Shown: in pieces, positions 13,961-26,648 of the stretch
How positions within the stretch are numbered: the first letter of the stretch is position 1
How the letters are laid out: each line of letters begins with the position of its first letter
DNA from: Girardinichthys multiradiatus
Taxonomy: Eukaryota > Chordata > Actinopteri > Cyprinodontiformes > Goodeidae
Length of the DNA stretch: 64,000 nt
Assembly: GCF_021462225.1 (NCBI RefSeq)
Contig: NC_061804.1
Coordinates: 15,186,005-15,250,004, forward strand
Direction of reading: 5' to 3'
Position numbers and translations under genes: made by a program
The notes under the pieces: generated by a model
Databases searched by the model: none
The model's input: only the letters and a program-made list of their open reading frames with translations
Told to the model about the DNA's origin: nothing

Positions 13961-14724
13961 ACCTTTTTAACTTAAAAAGAACTGATATCCTCTACCAAAC
14001 AGAAAATTAGTTTTAACAGGAAAGTGCCGGGAGCACAACAATGGAACTGTGCCAAGCGTGTGATCCAGCCTCCTGCATGCCTCTGGCTATTTGCCAATAT
14101 TTCCCCCTGCTACTGCAACAAGCAAGCTGAATCAACTGTGCAGTTTACCTGCCTTTTCTGCATTCTACAAGGCAGCAAAGTACCCAAAAAGGGTGGTGTG
14201 GTGCTCTATTCCAGCACAATCAAAGAGGTCTGTATAAAGATGGAACATTTTTAAAAAGGAAGCCAAGAAGAAGTCTTGATATTTTCTCTGAAGACATTAA
14301 GACTTGTCAAAGAAATGTTTTTCTAAAAAAAGAAAATAAAAAAGAAAGCAAAACATATGTTTTAATATCCCCTCCTCCTATCCATGCCAAGCAGGTGAGT
14401 CATTAAGAGAAAATGTGTTCTTTATATTTTATATTAAGGTTGAATTAATATTTTACAAAAACAATGCTCACACTGCTTCAGTGTTATAGTTTAGGTTTAA
14501 TGACACTATTATGCTAAAAATCTATTTGGCTCTCTTTTTTTTCATTAAGATTTGTAAGATACAAACTGCCTGTTTAAAAGAAACAAAATAATAAGATCCC
14601 CTCTGTAATTTGTCACTTATACAGGTCCTTCTCAAAATATTAGCATATTGTGATCAAGTTCATTATTTTCCATAATGTCATGACGAAAATGTAACATTCA
14701 TATATTTTACATTCATTGCACACT

Positions 14725-14919
14725 GTTAGGTTAATTGGTCACTCTAAATTGCCCTTAGGTGTATGAATGAGTGTGTGCATGGTTGTTTGTGTGTTGCCCT
14801 GCGATGGACAGGCAACTTGTCCAGGGTGTACCCTGCCTCTCGCCCATAGACTGCTGGAGATAGGCAGCAGCTCCCCTGCGACCCACTATGGAATAAGCGG
14901 TAGAAAATGACTGACTGAC
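14725..14919 (+). repeat. Short retroposon-like repeat nested in Tc1-like copy 2
   Basis: Flanked by an exact 8-bp duplication, TGCACACT, at 14717-14724 and 14920-14927; the undisturbed sequence is seen in copy 1. It begins GTTAGGTTAATTGGTCACTC and ends GCGGTAGAAAATGACTGAC, a short tandem (TGAC) tail. Related pieces in opposite orientation lie at about 8636-8830 and 5500-5645. The 3' tail resembles tails of fish non-LTR elements; the family name is not certain. Confidence 0.85.
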
Positions 14920-15152
14920 TGCACACTAACTGAAATATTTCAGGTCTTTTATTGTCTTAATACGGATGATTTTGGCATACAGCTCATGAAAACCCAAAAT
15001 TCCTATCTCAAAAAATTAGCATATCATTAAAAGGGTCTCTAAACGAGCTATGAACCTAATCATCTGAATCAACGAGTTAACTCTAAACACCTGCAAAAGA
15101 TTCCTGAGGCCTTTAAAACTCCCAGTCTGGTTCATCACTCAAAACCCCAATC

Positions 15153-16158
15153 ATGGGTAAGACTGCCGACCTGACTGCTGTCCAGAAGGCCACTATTGAC
15201 AACCTCAAGCAAGAGGGTAAGACACAGAAAGAAATTTCTGAACGAATAGGCTGTTCCCAGAGTGCTGTATCAAGGCACCTCAGTGGGAAGTCTGTGGAAA
15301 GGAAAAAGTGTGGCAGAAAACGCTGCACAACGAGAAGAGGTGACCGGACCCTGAGGAAGATTGTGGAGAAGGGCCGATTCCAGCCCTTGGGGGACCTTCG
15401 GAAGCAGTGGACTGAGTCTGGAGTAGAAACATCCAGAGCCACCATGCACAGGCGTGTGCAGGAAATGGGCTACAGGTGCCGCATTCTCCAGGTCAAGCCA
15501 CTTTTGAACCAGAAACAGCGGCAGAAGCGCCTGACCTGGGCTACAGAGAAGCAGCACTGGACTGTTGCTCAGTGGTCCAAAGTACTTTTTTCGGATGAAA
15601 GCAAATTCTGCATGTCATTTGGAAATCAAGGTGCCAGAGTCTGGAGGAAGACTGGGGAGAAGGAAATGCCAAAATGCCAGAAGTCCAGTGTCAAGTACCC
15701 ACAGTCAGTGATGGTCTGGGGTGCCGTGTCAGCTGCTGGTGTTGGTCCACTGTGTTTTATCAAGGGCAGGGTCAATGCAGCTAGCTATCAGGAGATTTTG
15801 GAGCACTTCATGCTTCCATCTGCTGAAAAGCTTTATGGAGATGAAGATTTCATTTTTTCAGCAATACCTGGCACCTGCTCACAGTGCCAAAACCACTGGT
15901 AAATGGTTTACTGACCATGGTATCACTGTGCTCAATTGGCCTGCCAACTCTCCTGACCTGAACCCCATAGAGAATCTGTGGGATATTGTGAAGATAACGT
16001 TGAGAGACTCAAGACCCAACACTCTGGATGAGCTAAAGGCCGCTATCGAAGCATCCTGGGCCTCCATAAGACCTCAGCAGTGCCACAGGATGATTGCCTC
16101 CATGCCACGCCGCATTGAAGCAGTCATTTCTACAAAAGGATTCCCGACCAAGTATTGA
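15153..16158 (+). pseudogene. Tc1-like transposase, family A copy 2, frameshifted
   Basis: The frame from 15153 runs through the helix-turn-helix and first catalytic Asp (FSDESKF) to about 15858. An extra T in the T run near 15853-15859 then shifts the frame, and the C-terminal part continues to 16158 (DLNPIENLWDIVK, ending KGFPTKY). Independently, the second catalytic Asp is lost: copy 1 has QHDLAPAHS, this has QQYLAPAHS. The N-terminal half is otherwise open. Confidence 0.9.
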
Positions 16159-16728
16159 GTGCATAACTGTACACGATTATTTGAAGGTTGACGTTTTTTG
16201 TATTAAAAACACTTTTCTTTTATTGGTTGGATGAAATATGCTAATTTTGTGAGATAGGAATTTTGGGTTTTCATGAGCTGTATGCCACAATCATCCGTAT
16301 TAAGACAATAAAAGACCTGAAATATTTCAATTAGTGTGCAATGAATCTAAAATATATGAATGTTAAATTTTCATCATGACATTATGGAAAATAATGAACT
16401 TCATCACAATATGCTAATATTTTGAGAAGGACCTGTACATTTCCATGATCAGTTAAAAGTTAGATTTATTGTTTATATAATGTCCAGCCACGTTTTAGTA
16501 AATTCTCAGAATCCTCACATCTAAACACTAGCAAAAAATGATATATAATTTAATTTGCTTGCACAGACTACAAGGTGATCAAAAGACATGCTAGTCTCAC
16601 CCCATTTGTTAGGAAAACAAATGGGGAGAAAACTAAATTAGAGAGTCAACTACATCTAACTTAATTTTGACATTTTAACTAATATATCCTTAAGGTTAGC
16701 TTAACAACTATGTTTTTTGTGCTTAGAT

Positions 16729-18584
16729 ATGGTCCTTTTCCATCAGCTCACCTCAACTCAGCTCTACTCTAGATTACAATTAAGTACCACCTCAATCTGA
16801 GAGGGATGGTCATAGCAAGGAGGCCCCAGAGTCCAAAAAGTAACATGAAGTGATTTGTATGTGACACAAAAACAAAGCAACAATGGAGGACAAGGAAGCA
16901 ATGATGAAAGTGCTGCTCAGTCTATGGCTTTTTGTCTGACTCAAAGTTAAAAAAAGAGAGCCATAGAAGTTGCAGGTGGGGAGATGAAACCCTCTGGAAA
17001 AGTACAGGAGAGTGTCTGTAGCCATAGAGCAGTATCAAACCGAAGGGTGTGAGCCATAGGACGTGAGCTTGCTATAGTGTCCAAATACACAATAAGCCCA
17101 GCATACAATGATTTTGTGGTTGATGATATTAGTTATTGTACTATGAAAGATGAGCTTGTTTCAGATGTTGTGGTGTTGCTGCAAGCTGTCCGTATGGGTG
17201 TTTAACCGAGCCACTCAGTGGTGGGATGTTTATGTTCCTAGTTTTGCAAATGTGCAATAGTTGCAGAACTTCTAGATGTCTGAACAAATGTTTAGCTTCC
17301 TGTGCATTAAACTGCATCCAGCTCTGCAGTGACAAGATGCAACTTTCAGCATAGGACATATTTTTGGACTCAGCATCATAATTGTGTGCAGGAGTTTTTG
17401 CTGCTGCAGATTTAAAAATATTCTTCTTGTCCTCCCAGCCCTGGGCCCAAACATGTATAATTGTATCTCACTATGAATTTTGATAATAAGCTTTTGAGTC
17501 TTAAAAATGTTTCTATACTTTTGTTTTGTACACATTACAAAGACTTTATGACAAATGCAATGATACAAGAAAACGCTAAGAATAACTGTTGGATAACTAA
17601 CGTTTGGTTTGATATGATTTGGTCAACAGAAATCAGAAACCATGAAGTAGTCAGTTAAAACAAACTAAATCCCATTAAATACTAGCTCAGTATCAGGAAA
17701 TAAAGATACTAGTGAAGCACAAAATTCCTTAATATAAAAGTGATATCACTAAATAGTACGGTTTCTTCTACACTGGCGCATCCAAGAATAAAGTCGTTTG
17801 TGTCATGATTCATCCTGTAAGAAAATACACTTATTCAAGTTACCTTTTATTAAAAAAAGCTGTCATTGCACATAAATGTAAATGACAATTGCTTGGGTAG
17901 TACCATTGACCCCTCCAACAGTGTATGTTCAGATAAATTGGAAAATGATTATTAAGCACATAGGTCAAAAATTGTTTTATTACTTACAGCTGCAAAATAC
18001 AAACTATTTACGAGAAGTAAAATGTGACAGCCTACTACAACAGATAACAATTAACTCAGTGTATATAAATATTCTTATGTCCCTTATATATAGAAAAACA
18101 TTTGGCAATTGTGATCCTTTGAGTCTGGTACTTGCCTCTCAACCTTTTAAGCTTCTCCCGACATTGCTTTGGTGTTCGCTGCTAGCCGTGAGCAGTTATC
18201 AGTTTGGACAGCTCTTTGAATACTTTCTTATTAGGGGTTGCTCCATCTAGGTCCCTCTGTGTCTTCTCCTCAGTGACCAAGCACAAAAAATGTCTGCACC
18301 TCAGATCACAGTGTCGAATTCAGTACTTCTTTTTTCTTTATAGCTTGGAACATGCTCAGTCACTGTTGTAAGTTTTTTACAAATGGGTGGTCTGATTCTT
18401 GTAGTCGTGCGAGTGACACAAACCGTTGATGACACCCCCTACCCAATTGGATTGCTTGGAACCCTGGCTGAGTAAATGCAAAGAAAGGGACTGACACCAA
18501 GTAATCGTTACTAATGGAAAACCCTCATAACTGAGTAAAGCCGAGTTTAGCCATATTGTGTAGATCCTAGTGGAAAAGGGCCAT
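16729..18584. mobile_element. TIR-bounded non-autonomous DNA element (possible)
   Basis: The left end reads ATGGTCCTTTTCCATCAGCT; the right end, reversed, reads ATGGCCCTTTTCCACTAGGA, an imperfect inverted repeat about 1.86 kb apart. Further inward the right end has CTGAGTAAAGCCGAGTTTAG and the left end CTCAACTCAGCTCTACTCTA, also complementary in character. No transposase frame inside. It resembles fish PIF/Harbinger- or hAT-type non-autonomous elements; the superfamily is uncertain, and the middle may contain other insertions. Confidence 0.5.
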
Positions 18585-19239
18585 AATTTAATCAAGGAAT
18601 CAGGAAAGTCACCTGTTCTAACTCCAATGTAAACTGATAAAAAATTACAGATTGGCCTTTAAATCAGATGGTTAACTCAGCAGTCTGCAAACCATTCGAT
18701 AGACTTTAAAATCAGAGAGTTGCAATAGAAATACTGGGAATGTTACATAACAATAAATAACTGTATTTCCCTTAATTAGATTACATAATGTCCTCTCATT
18801 AATACGTGTACACAGCAGGTCTCTCATCTTTGAGCCTAAACTACAAAGACAGTTTATCCAAGCTGGCAGATAGCGGGACCATTATTATGTCTAATAAAAT
18901 AAACTTGATCACAAAATTAATTTCTGTACACTTGTGTAAATAATTTTAATAATTTTGATAATATTATGTTAATCATATAATATTTTCAAGCAGGTTTGTA
19001 CTGTTGCAGTTGGTTAATCGAAAAAAAAAATATTTTCAATAGAAATATGGTTCTTATAGATCAGTTTACTCAGTATTTTCTAAATTTACTGGATGTTTGG
19101 TTTATTTTGGTTAATATTTTGACATTTATTTAATCTTGCTGGTTGTTTTAGTTGATTAAAACAGATTTTTAAATTATTTATAACATTATTATTATTCTGA
19201 TTAAATCACACAGTTGGTCAAATTATTTGTTTAAGACTC

Positions 19240-19402
19240 AAAATTAACGTTAAGTACAATGACTCTGAGACTTGCATGTCTTGACTTTGGACTAGACGTG
19301 GGGCTATACCAAAGTCAACTTGGGAACTGACTCAAGATTTGGGCGAATAAACTTAAAACTTACTTGTGACTTGCAAAACAGTGACTCAATCCCACATCTG
19401 GT
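19240..19402. repeat. GACTTG-rich interspersed repeat fragment
   Basis: GAGACTTGCATGTCTTGACT and CTTGTGACTTGCAAAACAGT, ending TCCCACATCTG. Same word composition as 13805-13960. Confidence 0.5.
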
Positions 19403-20394
19403 AATTGGTGCTTTTCTGTTGCTTTGTTGATACTTGTTGCACATATTAAATTTTTCACATATATGGCGATCAACACATCAATGTCCTACCTGACGACATG
19501 TCAACATGTAAGTTGGGGGAAGATGGGATTAAACTGCCAATCTTCATGTTGGAAGATACGTGTTCTTCCTTAGGTGCCACTAATTCTCTAAAAACCTGAA
19601 ACATGTGTAGATGTCAATGACAGCACACACATAAATGAAGCAGTGTGGCCAGTGAGCTAAGAGGTGCCTCCTGAAATGATACTTTAGCCGGTGAACCCAT
19701 TTTGATTTGCAACTCTGTCTAATCCCTCTTACAGCAGGAGTACTGTGTCAACATCAAACAAGCAGAGAAACTACAGAGATGAGACTGAAACTATGGAAAT
19801 AAAAAGAAGTATGGGAGATATGCAAACACCAGACCGAAGACCTGAGACAGCTGTAAAAATTATTCCCTATTGGAAGTGTATAGTAAAGTGCTAACATGCT
19901 TTCAATTCCCAATATTCTGCCCACCATTAAAAGAGACAGGTTGGTATAGAACTACAGTAACAAACAACAGTGATTAGAAGCCTAACTATAACCTAAAGGA
20001 TTTGATTACACCTCTTCCTTCGTTTTTTTCTTTTTAGATGTATAGTTCAGTCTTTGATATGTATATGCTTGTGAAACTATGTAGATTTTATACTGTGGAT
20101 CGTGCTTAAAAGATAACCAAATTTGCCATTTCTTTGGTGGAAACTTCCACCTGTAACCAGTACCCCGAGAGCTCTTAGTCTAACTTAACCATTTGAAAAG
20201 CTTTAGCAAGACAATTTTCACAAAAGCAAACTTATAAACGGGCTTTTTACACATGCAACCATGGAATGTATACAATTATAATATATTTTGCATAAGTGTT
20301 TCCCTATTACTTATTTTTCTCAATTGTATTTAAGTACTGTATTCCGCTACCTTGTACACTACATGGTAAAAATAAAACATATCAACACACAAAG

Positions 20395-20540
20395 GTGTTG
20401 ACTCGAGTCACATGATTTTGGCTCAGATCTGACCTGAGTCACAAATTTAGTGACTTTAGACTCAACTTTATAAAATCTGAAAACACTTGGGACTCCACTT
20501 TAATAGCAGTGCCTCATGAATTCATTTGGATTTGAGACTT
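20395..20540. repeat. GACTTG-rich interspersed repeat fragment
   Basis: TGTTGACTCGAGTCACATGA and CTGAGTCACAAATTTAGTGA. Most degraded of the three fragments. Confidence 0.4.
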
Positions 20541-21389
20541 TTCCTTGAAAAGGCTTGTTATCTTCCATCAGACAAAAAGTAAGTTTATTCTGCATTTTGT
20601 AAAGTAACTAACAATAATATTACTATTTACCAACCAGTTTACAAAGACATTACAGTGGAAAAGCCTTAGAAGAAAGGAGAAATAAAATACAGGCCACAAA
20701 TTTGGAATCAGAGCAAAAAGAGGCTAAACATTGACATAAAACCTTTAATTTTAACTTAACAAGGCTTTTCTTAAAAAACTAGAATGAATTATATGGATAC
20801 TGGGATGTACAGCCGGTAAAATAAGTATTGAAAATGTCAATACTTGCCCCCGGAATTTATCAGCTAGATCATATGAACAATGCAATCAACAGCCTTGTGT
20901 TGGCATTACATTATTTGCCTCATGCATGGTCTCGGTCTCTTCTTTTAAATACACAATTATAAAATATGTCTATCCTTTCAATAACAAAGGAAATTTGATA
21001 ATACATGTTCCTTTTATTACATTAAAGTGGCCCCCGAATGTGATCCAACTGGATTACTTAAACACTGTAGAGCAGCATGGATATTGAAACCTTCAAACAT
21101 CAATAATCAAAGCCTGAGTGTGAGTCGATTGAACACTCTGCTCACACTATTCATCTATTTTTCCTTCATCCCTTAAATATTCTTTTTGACTTTCCTCAGC
21201 ATATGTATGCTCTATTTTCTAGTTTGTAATTTATATGAAGTCTGCATGGGATTTCTTTTTTTTTTACTTGAAAATGTTATTTGTTGGATAGTTCCTAAGC
21301 TTATTAGTTGCAAAATGATAAAGCTGGGTTTCCCTTTTTGCAAAAGGGTAGCTGATTGTATTGAGTTATTTAAGGTTTTCCACAACATA

Positions 21390-23019
21390 CAGTAGAGACC
21401 AAAAGTTTGGACACACCTTCCCATTAAAAGAGTTTTCTTTATTCTCATGACTATGAATATTGTAGCTTCACACTGAAGGCATCAAAACTATGAATTAACA
21501 CATGTGGAATTATATACTGAACAAAAAAGTGTGAAACAACTGAAAATATGTCTTATATTCTAGGTTCTTCAAAGTAGCCACCTTTTGCTTTGATTACTAC
21601 TACGCACACTCTTGGCATTCTGTTGATGAACTTCAAGAGGTAGTCACCTGAAATGGTTTTCACTTCACAGGTGTGCCCTGTCAGGTTAACTAAGTGGGAT
21701 TTCAAGCCTTATAAATGGGGTTGGGACCATCAGTTGTGTTGTGCAGGAGGTGGATACAGTACACAGCTGATAGTCCCACTGAAAAGACTGTTAGAATTTG
21801 TATTATGGCAAGAAAAAAGCAGCTCAGTAAAGAAATACGAGTGTCCATCATTACTTTAAGAAAGGAAGGTCAGTCAGTCCGAACAATTGGGAAAACTTTG
21901 AAAGTGTCCCCAAGTGCAGTCGCAAAAACCATCTAGCGCTACAAAGAAACCGGCTCACATGAGGACCGCCCCAGGAAAGGAAGACCAAGAGTCACCTCTG
22001 CTGCGGACAATAAGTTCATCCGAGTCACCAGCATCAGAAATCGCAGGTTAACAGCAGCTCAGATTAGAGAACAGGTCAATGCCACACAGAGTTCTAGCAG
22101 CAGATACATCTCTAGAACAACTGTTAAGAGGAGACTGTGTGAATCAGGCCTTCATGGTAAAATAGCTGCTAGGAAACCACTGTTGTGGACAGGCAACAAG
22201 GAGAAGAGACTTGTTTGGGCTAAAGAACACAAGGAATGGACATTAAACCAGTGGAAATCTGTGCTTTGGTCTGATGAGTCCAAGTTTGAGATCTTTGGTT
22301 CCAACCACCGTGTCTTTGTGCGGCGCAGAAGAGGTGAACGGATGGACTCTACATGCCTGGTTCCCACCGTGAAGCATGGAGGAGGAGGTGTGATGGTGTG
22401 GGGGTGTTTGCTGGTGACACTGTTGGGGATTTATTCAAAGTTGAAGGCATACTGAACCAGCATGGCTACCACAGCATCTTGCAGCGGCATGCTATTCCAT
22501 CCGGTTTGCGTTTAGTTGGACCATCATTTATTTTTCAACAGGACAATGACCCCAAACACACCTCCAGGCTGTGTAAGGGCTATTTGACCAAGAAGGAGAG
22601 TGATAGGGTGCTGCGCCAGATGACCTGGCCTCCACAGTCACCGGACCTGAACCCAATCGTGATGGTTTGGGGTGAGCTGGACCGCAGAGTGAATGCAAAA
22701 GGGCCAACAAGTGCTAAGCCTCTCTGGGAACTCCTTCAAGACTGTTGGAAAACCATTTCAGGTGACTACCTCTTGAAGCTCATCAACAGAATGCCAAGAG
22801 TGTGGAGAGCAGTAATCAAAGCAAAAGGTGGCTACTTTGAAGAACCTGGAATATAAGACATATTTTCAGTTGTTTCACACTTTTTTGTTCAGTATATAAT
22901 TCCACATGTGTTAATTCATAATGTTGATGCCTTCAGTGTGAAGCTACAATATTCATAGTCATGAAAATAAAGAAAACTCTTTGAATGAGAAGGTGTGTCC
23001 AAACTTTTGGTATGTACTG
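21390..23019 (+). mobile_element. Tc1-like transposon, family B
   Basis: A 1630-bp element between TA dinucleotides (21388-21389, 23020-23021). Left end CAGTAGAGACCAAAAGTTTG; the right end is its imperfect reverse complement, and the inverted repeats continue for over 150 bp. Unrelated in sequence to family A. It encodes a broken transposase. Confidence 0.92.
21805..22856 (+). pseudogene. Tc1-like transposase, family B, multiply disrupted
   Basis: Starts MARKKQLSKEIRVSIITLRK, with the helix-turn-helix KTLKVSPSAVAK. Lesions visible: an in-frame TAG at 21934-21936; a one-base T loss near 22407 that shifts the frame in VMVWGCF; and replacement of the catalytic Glu by Val (DLNPIVMVWGELD). The first two catalytic Asp residues (WSDESKF, FQQDNDPKHT) remain. 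Ends at TAA 22854-22856. Confidence 0.9.
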
Positions 23020-23944
23020 TACATGAAATGCATTGGATATTTGGCAGTATATTTGTTTGTGCTAGTCTTACTATAGTTATTGTCACAAGGATATTTTTGA
23101 GTTGCTTGCAGGTGATCTTAAACAATGAAACAGATATCTAAAATAGACTGGTACTGTTTATAATAAAAATAAAAAGTAAACATTGTACTATAGTGTTTCC
23201 ATCAAGCTTCTAATTATATTTTGTAAAGACCAGGGAACAAGTATTTAAAAATACCACACATATTTCAATTGTTTTTTAGTGAGCTGAGATGCACCTAATA
23301 CACTGTCAAGACATTCATAAAAAAGAGATCTTGAGATATTTCTAGGATGTCTTGGCTTAACAAGGGTCCTGTGACAACACAAATGCAAAACATGCTTACC
23401 TCTAAAATGCAGTAGTTGTAGTACTTTGATCATATTTTGCAGATGGCAATAGCTAAATATCAAAAAGAAAATTAGGAAACATTCTTTAAAGATTGGGCAG
23501 ATGTTTTGAAGATTGAGAAGCGGGAAATTAAAGGTCAACATAACGAAAAGCAATGAAAAAGCAATGAAACACAAGAAAGAACATGCAATAACTTTTAATG
23601 AAAATAACTTTTCATTATGTAAATTCATTCATGGTTTGTCTTTTCTCATCTTAGGGTATGAAGGACACTCTTTTAATTATGTAATACCCCATCTTCTTGT
23701 CTTTTTCAAGATAAAAAAAAAATAGCCCTATCTACTGTTTCTCAATCCCTTAATTACTGTTTACTGTCTGATGGGGAAAAGGGTAAAGAGTTCTCCTTTG
23801 GAAATGTTCCAATATTATGAACAGAATTTTAGCAGAAAAATAAACCTAAATCTGTTAGGGGTATGACTAATTTTGGTGGTAACTATTCATTGGAATGATG
23901 ATTGTGATTCAATTGCACAGCCTTAATTTAAAATGAGATTGAAT

Positions 23945-24100
23945 CAAACACATGGACTCAATTTACTTATTAGGTGTCTTCTGAAGGTCACTACCTGCAC
24001 TGGATTTTGTTTTTGGGGTATCAAACTAGGAGCTGAATAAAAACGCACACCACATGTTTTAATTTTTTACTTAAACTACATTTGGCAAGAATTTTTTTTA
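23945..24100 (-). mobile_element. Decayed Tc1-like end fragment, family E
   Basis: Contains TATTAGGTGTCTTCTGAAGG, CTGCACTGGATTTTGTTTTT and AAACGCACACCACATG, matching the non-coding part next to the terminal repeat of family E. Only about 150 bp remain. Confidence 0.5.
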
Positions 24101-24129
24101 TCAGTTTTAAAAGTTCTTTAATGCGCTCT

Positions 24130-24640
24130 TGTTCTATCATGGTTTCTATATATCCATGAAAGAACTGTGTAATAAAAATGTCATGATTCACATTTGTGTT
24201 TATGTTTTCCTCATTCCCTTGTTTATTTATGTCTTGCAATACTTAGTTAATTTCTCTGTGTTCATTGTTGTTAGTAAGGTGTTTCCTTATGAGTTCATTT
24301 CTATTGAGTTCCGATTCTTAGTTTATTTTTGTGTCCTCTTCTTTGTGCTTTTGGATTTATTTATTTATTTCACTTCAGTCTTAGTCTTTTCCTCTTGGTT
24401 GGAAGTATTTTTTTGTGTCTCAGCTCAGCATGTGTTTATTAGTGTCCTTCCATCAGTGTCCCAGCTGTCCTTCTGACTAAGGTGCTCCACATTATCCCCT
24501 GATTAACTCACCTGCTTTCAATGTCATTATCAACTCTCTCTCTAGTATTTAAGCTTCTGGTTTCTACTTGTTCCTCAATGGATTATTTCGTTATTCTGTT
24601 TCTCCCTTACTCTGCCAAAAATCCAATAAATGAAAAGCAA
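24130..24640 (+). repeat. Degenerate interspersed repeat ending in AATAAA
   Basis: T-rich sequence with TCAACTCTCTCTCTAGTATT and a final CCAATAAATG. It resembles a common fish repeat that is also visible, reversed, at about 39860-40520. No coding capacity. Confidence 0.35.
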
Positions 24641-25889
24641 AAATATACATTGTTTTATTCTAAAACATGATTTATGACAACCATTAAATGACCAGCATCC
24701 ATAATAGAACCTTCAGGTAATTAAAGTGAGATTTTTTTCAGCCATACGTTATGATATACTGGTTGCTAAAAGCCTGAAATGGAAAGTCCTTCAAACTTCT
24801 ATAGCCTTAAGATGACTTGCTTTACTAATGTCAGCTGCTAAGCAATTAGGAGATTTATCCAAATGCAGAATATTGAAAGTGACTATAAAACAGATTTAGA
24901 CACATCTACTAATATGGAATTAATATTATTTAATGGGTCCTAGGCCTGTATGATGTATAGCACAATATCACGTAAGTGCTCAGTCCAGCTTCCCTCCCTT
25001 TAATATTGCAAAGTACATCATAATGTATCACATCTATATAATGTTAAGGGTAGGTCTATTTTGCAGTGTAATGTTTATGCATTTACAGTAGACTTATTGA
25101 GGAAGGAAATTACAGTGTGCTGGCATTGTGTGTGTGGGGGGGCATAGTTGGGGAAGAATTTCATAGCCTTCTTCCAACAATCAATAAGCTCCTCTCGACC
25201 TTTATGTGCATCAATAATAGTATTTCTGCCTTTTGGAAGAGGCTGAGAGTTTTAGTTCATCCTTAGACAGGAGTATTTCTCCCCTGTAAAAGCTGCTGGC
25301 TTATGATTCAAGTGCTCCGGACTCATCCAAAAGCAAATATTGAGAGTAGAAAGGCAGTGGAGGATCACTGAAGGGAATTGCTTGGAGATATAAAAGAGAG
25401 AGACATTTAGCAATGGTACAACATACTCTCCATCCTTTTTGTTCAACAAAGAAAAATTGAAGGCTTTAGTTGCCAAAGTGCTCGGCCTAGACATCTTATG
25501 TGACATTGGGATGCAGTGGGTGTGTAAAACTATTTGTGCATGGGCATCTGAGTCATGCACAATGCACCAGTACATGACCTTCCCTCCAACATTAACAGCA
25601 CAGTGGGTCCTCCATGTGGTAACTTGATAAGGCTCCATCTCATGTCTGTCTCCGTCTTTTTCTCTTTCTGTTCATGTCACACACTCAGAGGTGAAAATGT
25701 TGATCCACAGGTCTTACACAGTCACACCCTATTTCTTTTTCACCCTTGCAGGACTAGGATGTGTACTGTGATGCTCTGGAAGCACTGACCTTTCATGGAT
25801 GCACAAGAAACACTAGCAACAGCCTCCTTTATTCCATGTCAGGCTCCAGGCCTCGTGTATTTGTCCACACTATGCAGTCTGTAAAGCTA

Positions 25890-26648
25890 CATTGTAAAAG
25901 TATTCGTATCTCTTAAACATTTTTATATGTTGCCCCTTCACAACCATACATTTCAAATCATTTTATTCAGATTTTATGTAATGGAACAACACAAAGTAGT
26001 GCATAACTGTGAAATTAAAAGATTTTTTTAAATAAATACAATATACATAAAAAGAGCATTGTGCATACATATTATGACCTCTTTAAACAAAGACCTCAAA
26101 ATAAAATCTACTACAGCAAATAGTTTTCAGGAGTCCCCTCATTAGCAAAAATATTCTGCTTGTGTGCAATTTAATATCAGTATAAATAGAGCTGTTCGGT
26201 GCAGAGGTTTTCTGAACATTATTTATGAAAAACAGCACCATGGAAACTGAGGAACACTTGAGACAAGTCACTCTTACAGCTGCAGTAAGTGTATGAAAAC
26301 CACAGCACATCACCCTGAAAACATTATTCCTTGATGGGAAAACCTAGTGGTGGAGCATAATTTTTTGGGAATTATTTACTTCCAGCAGGGACAGGGATAC
26401 TTAGTAATAACAGGAAAGATGGACTGATATCAATGCTGAGGAACTCTTGTTAAAAGCTGCAAATATCTTGAGACTGGAATGAAGGTTTACCTTCCAGCGG
26501 TATAACTCTAAACATACAATAGAATAGTTAAGGTCAAAACAAACCCATGAGTCATAATGGACAAGTCAAAGTCCAGACTTAAATCCCAATAAGAATTTAT
26601 GACAGAATGTAAGAAATTTCAAGGGTTATGGATACTTTTACAAGGCAC
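25890..26648 (+). mobile_element. Decayed Tc1-like relic, family E
   Basis: Left end CATTGTAAAAGTATTCGTAT and right end GGTTATGGATACTTTTACAA are inverted repeats. An internal AGCAGGGACAGGGATACTTA block and AAGTCCAGACTTAAATCCCA are degraded transposase codons on the plus strand. A large internal deletion, as it is only 0.76 kb. Confidence 0.7.

Larger units (their letters stand above)
14622..16435 (+). mobile_element. Tc1-like transposon, family A copy 2 with nested retroposon
   Basis: TA duplications at 14620-14621 and 16436-16437, same ends as copy 1 but opposite orientation. A 195-bp repeat (14725-14919) is inserted in the left inverted repeat with an 8-bp duplication. Without it the element is 1.61 kb, like copy 1. 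Confidence 0.93.

Noticed and set aside
17882..18250. A 122-codon open frame on the plus strand
   Set aside because: Lies within the probable TIR-bounded element, shows no transposase motif and looks like a chance frame.
23245..23628. A 127-codon open frame on the minus strand
   Set aside because: T-rich sequence read as Phe/Leu/Ile; no domain and no conserved start context.
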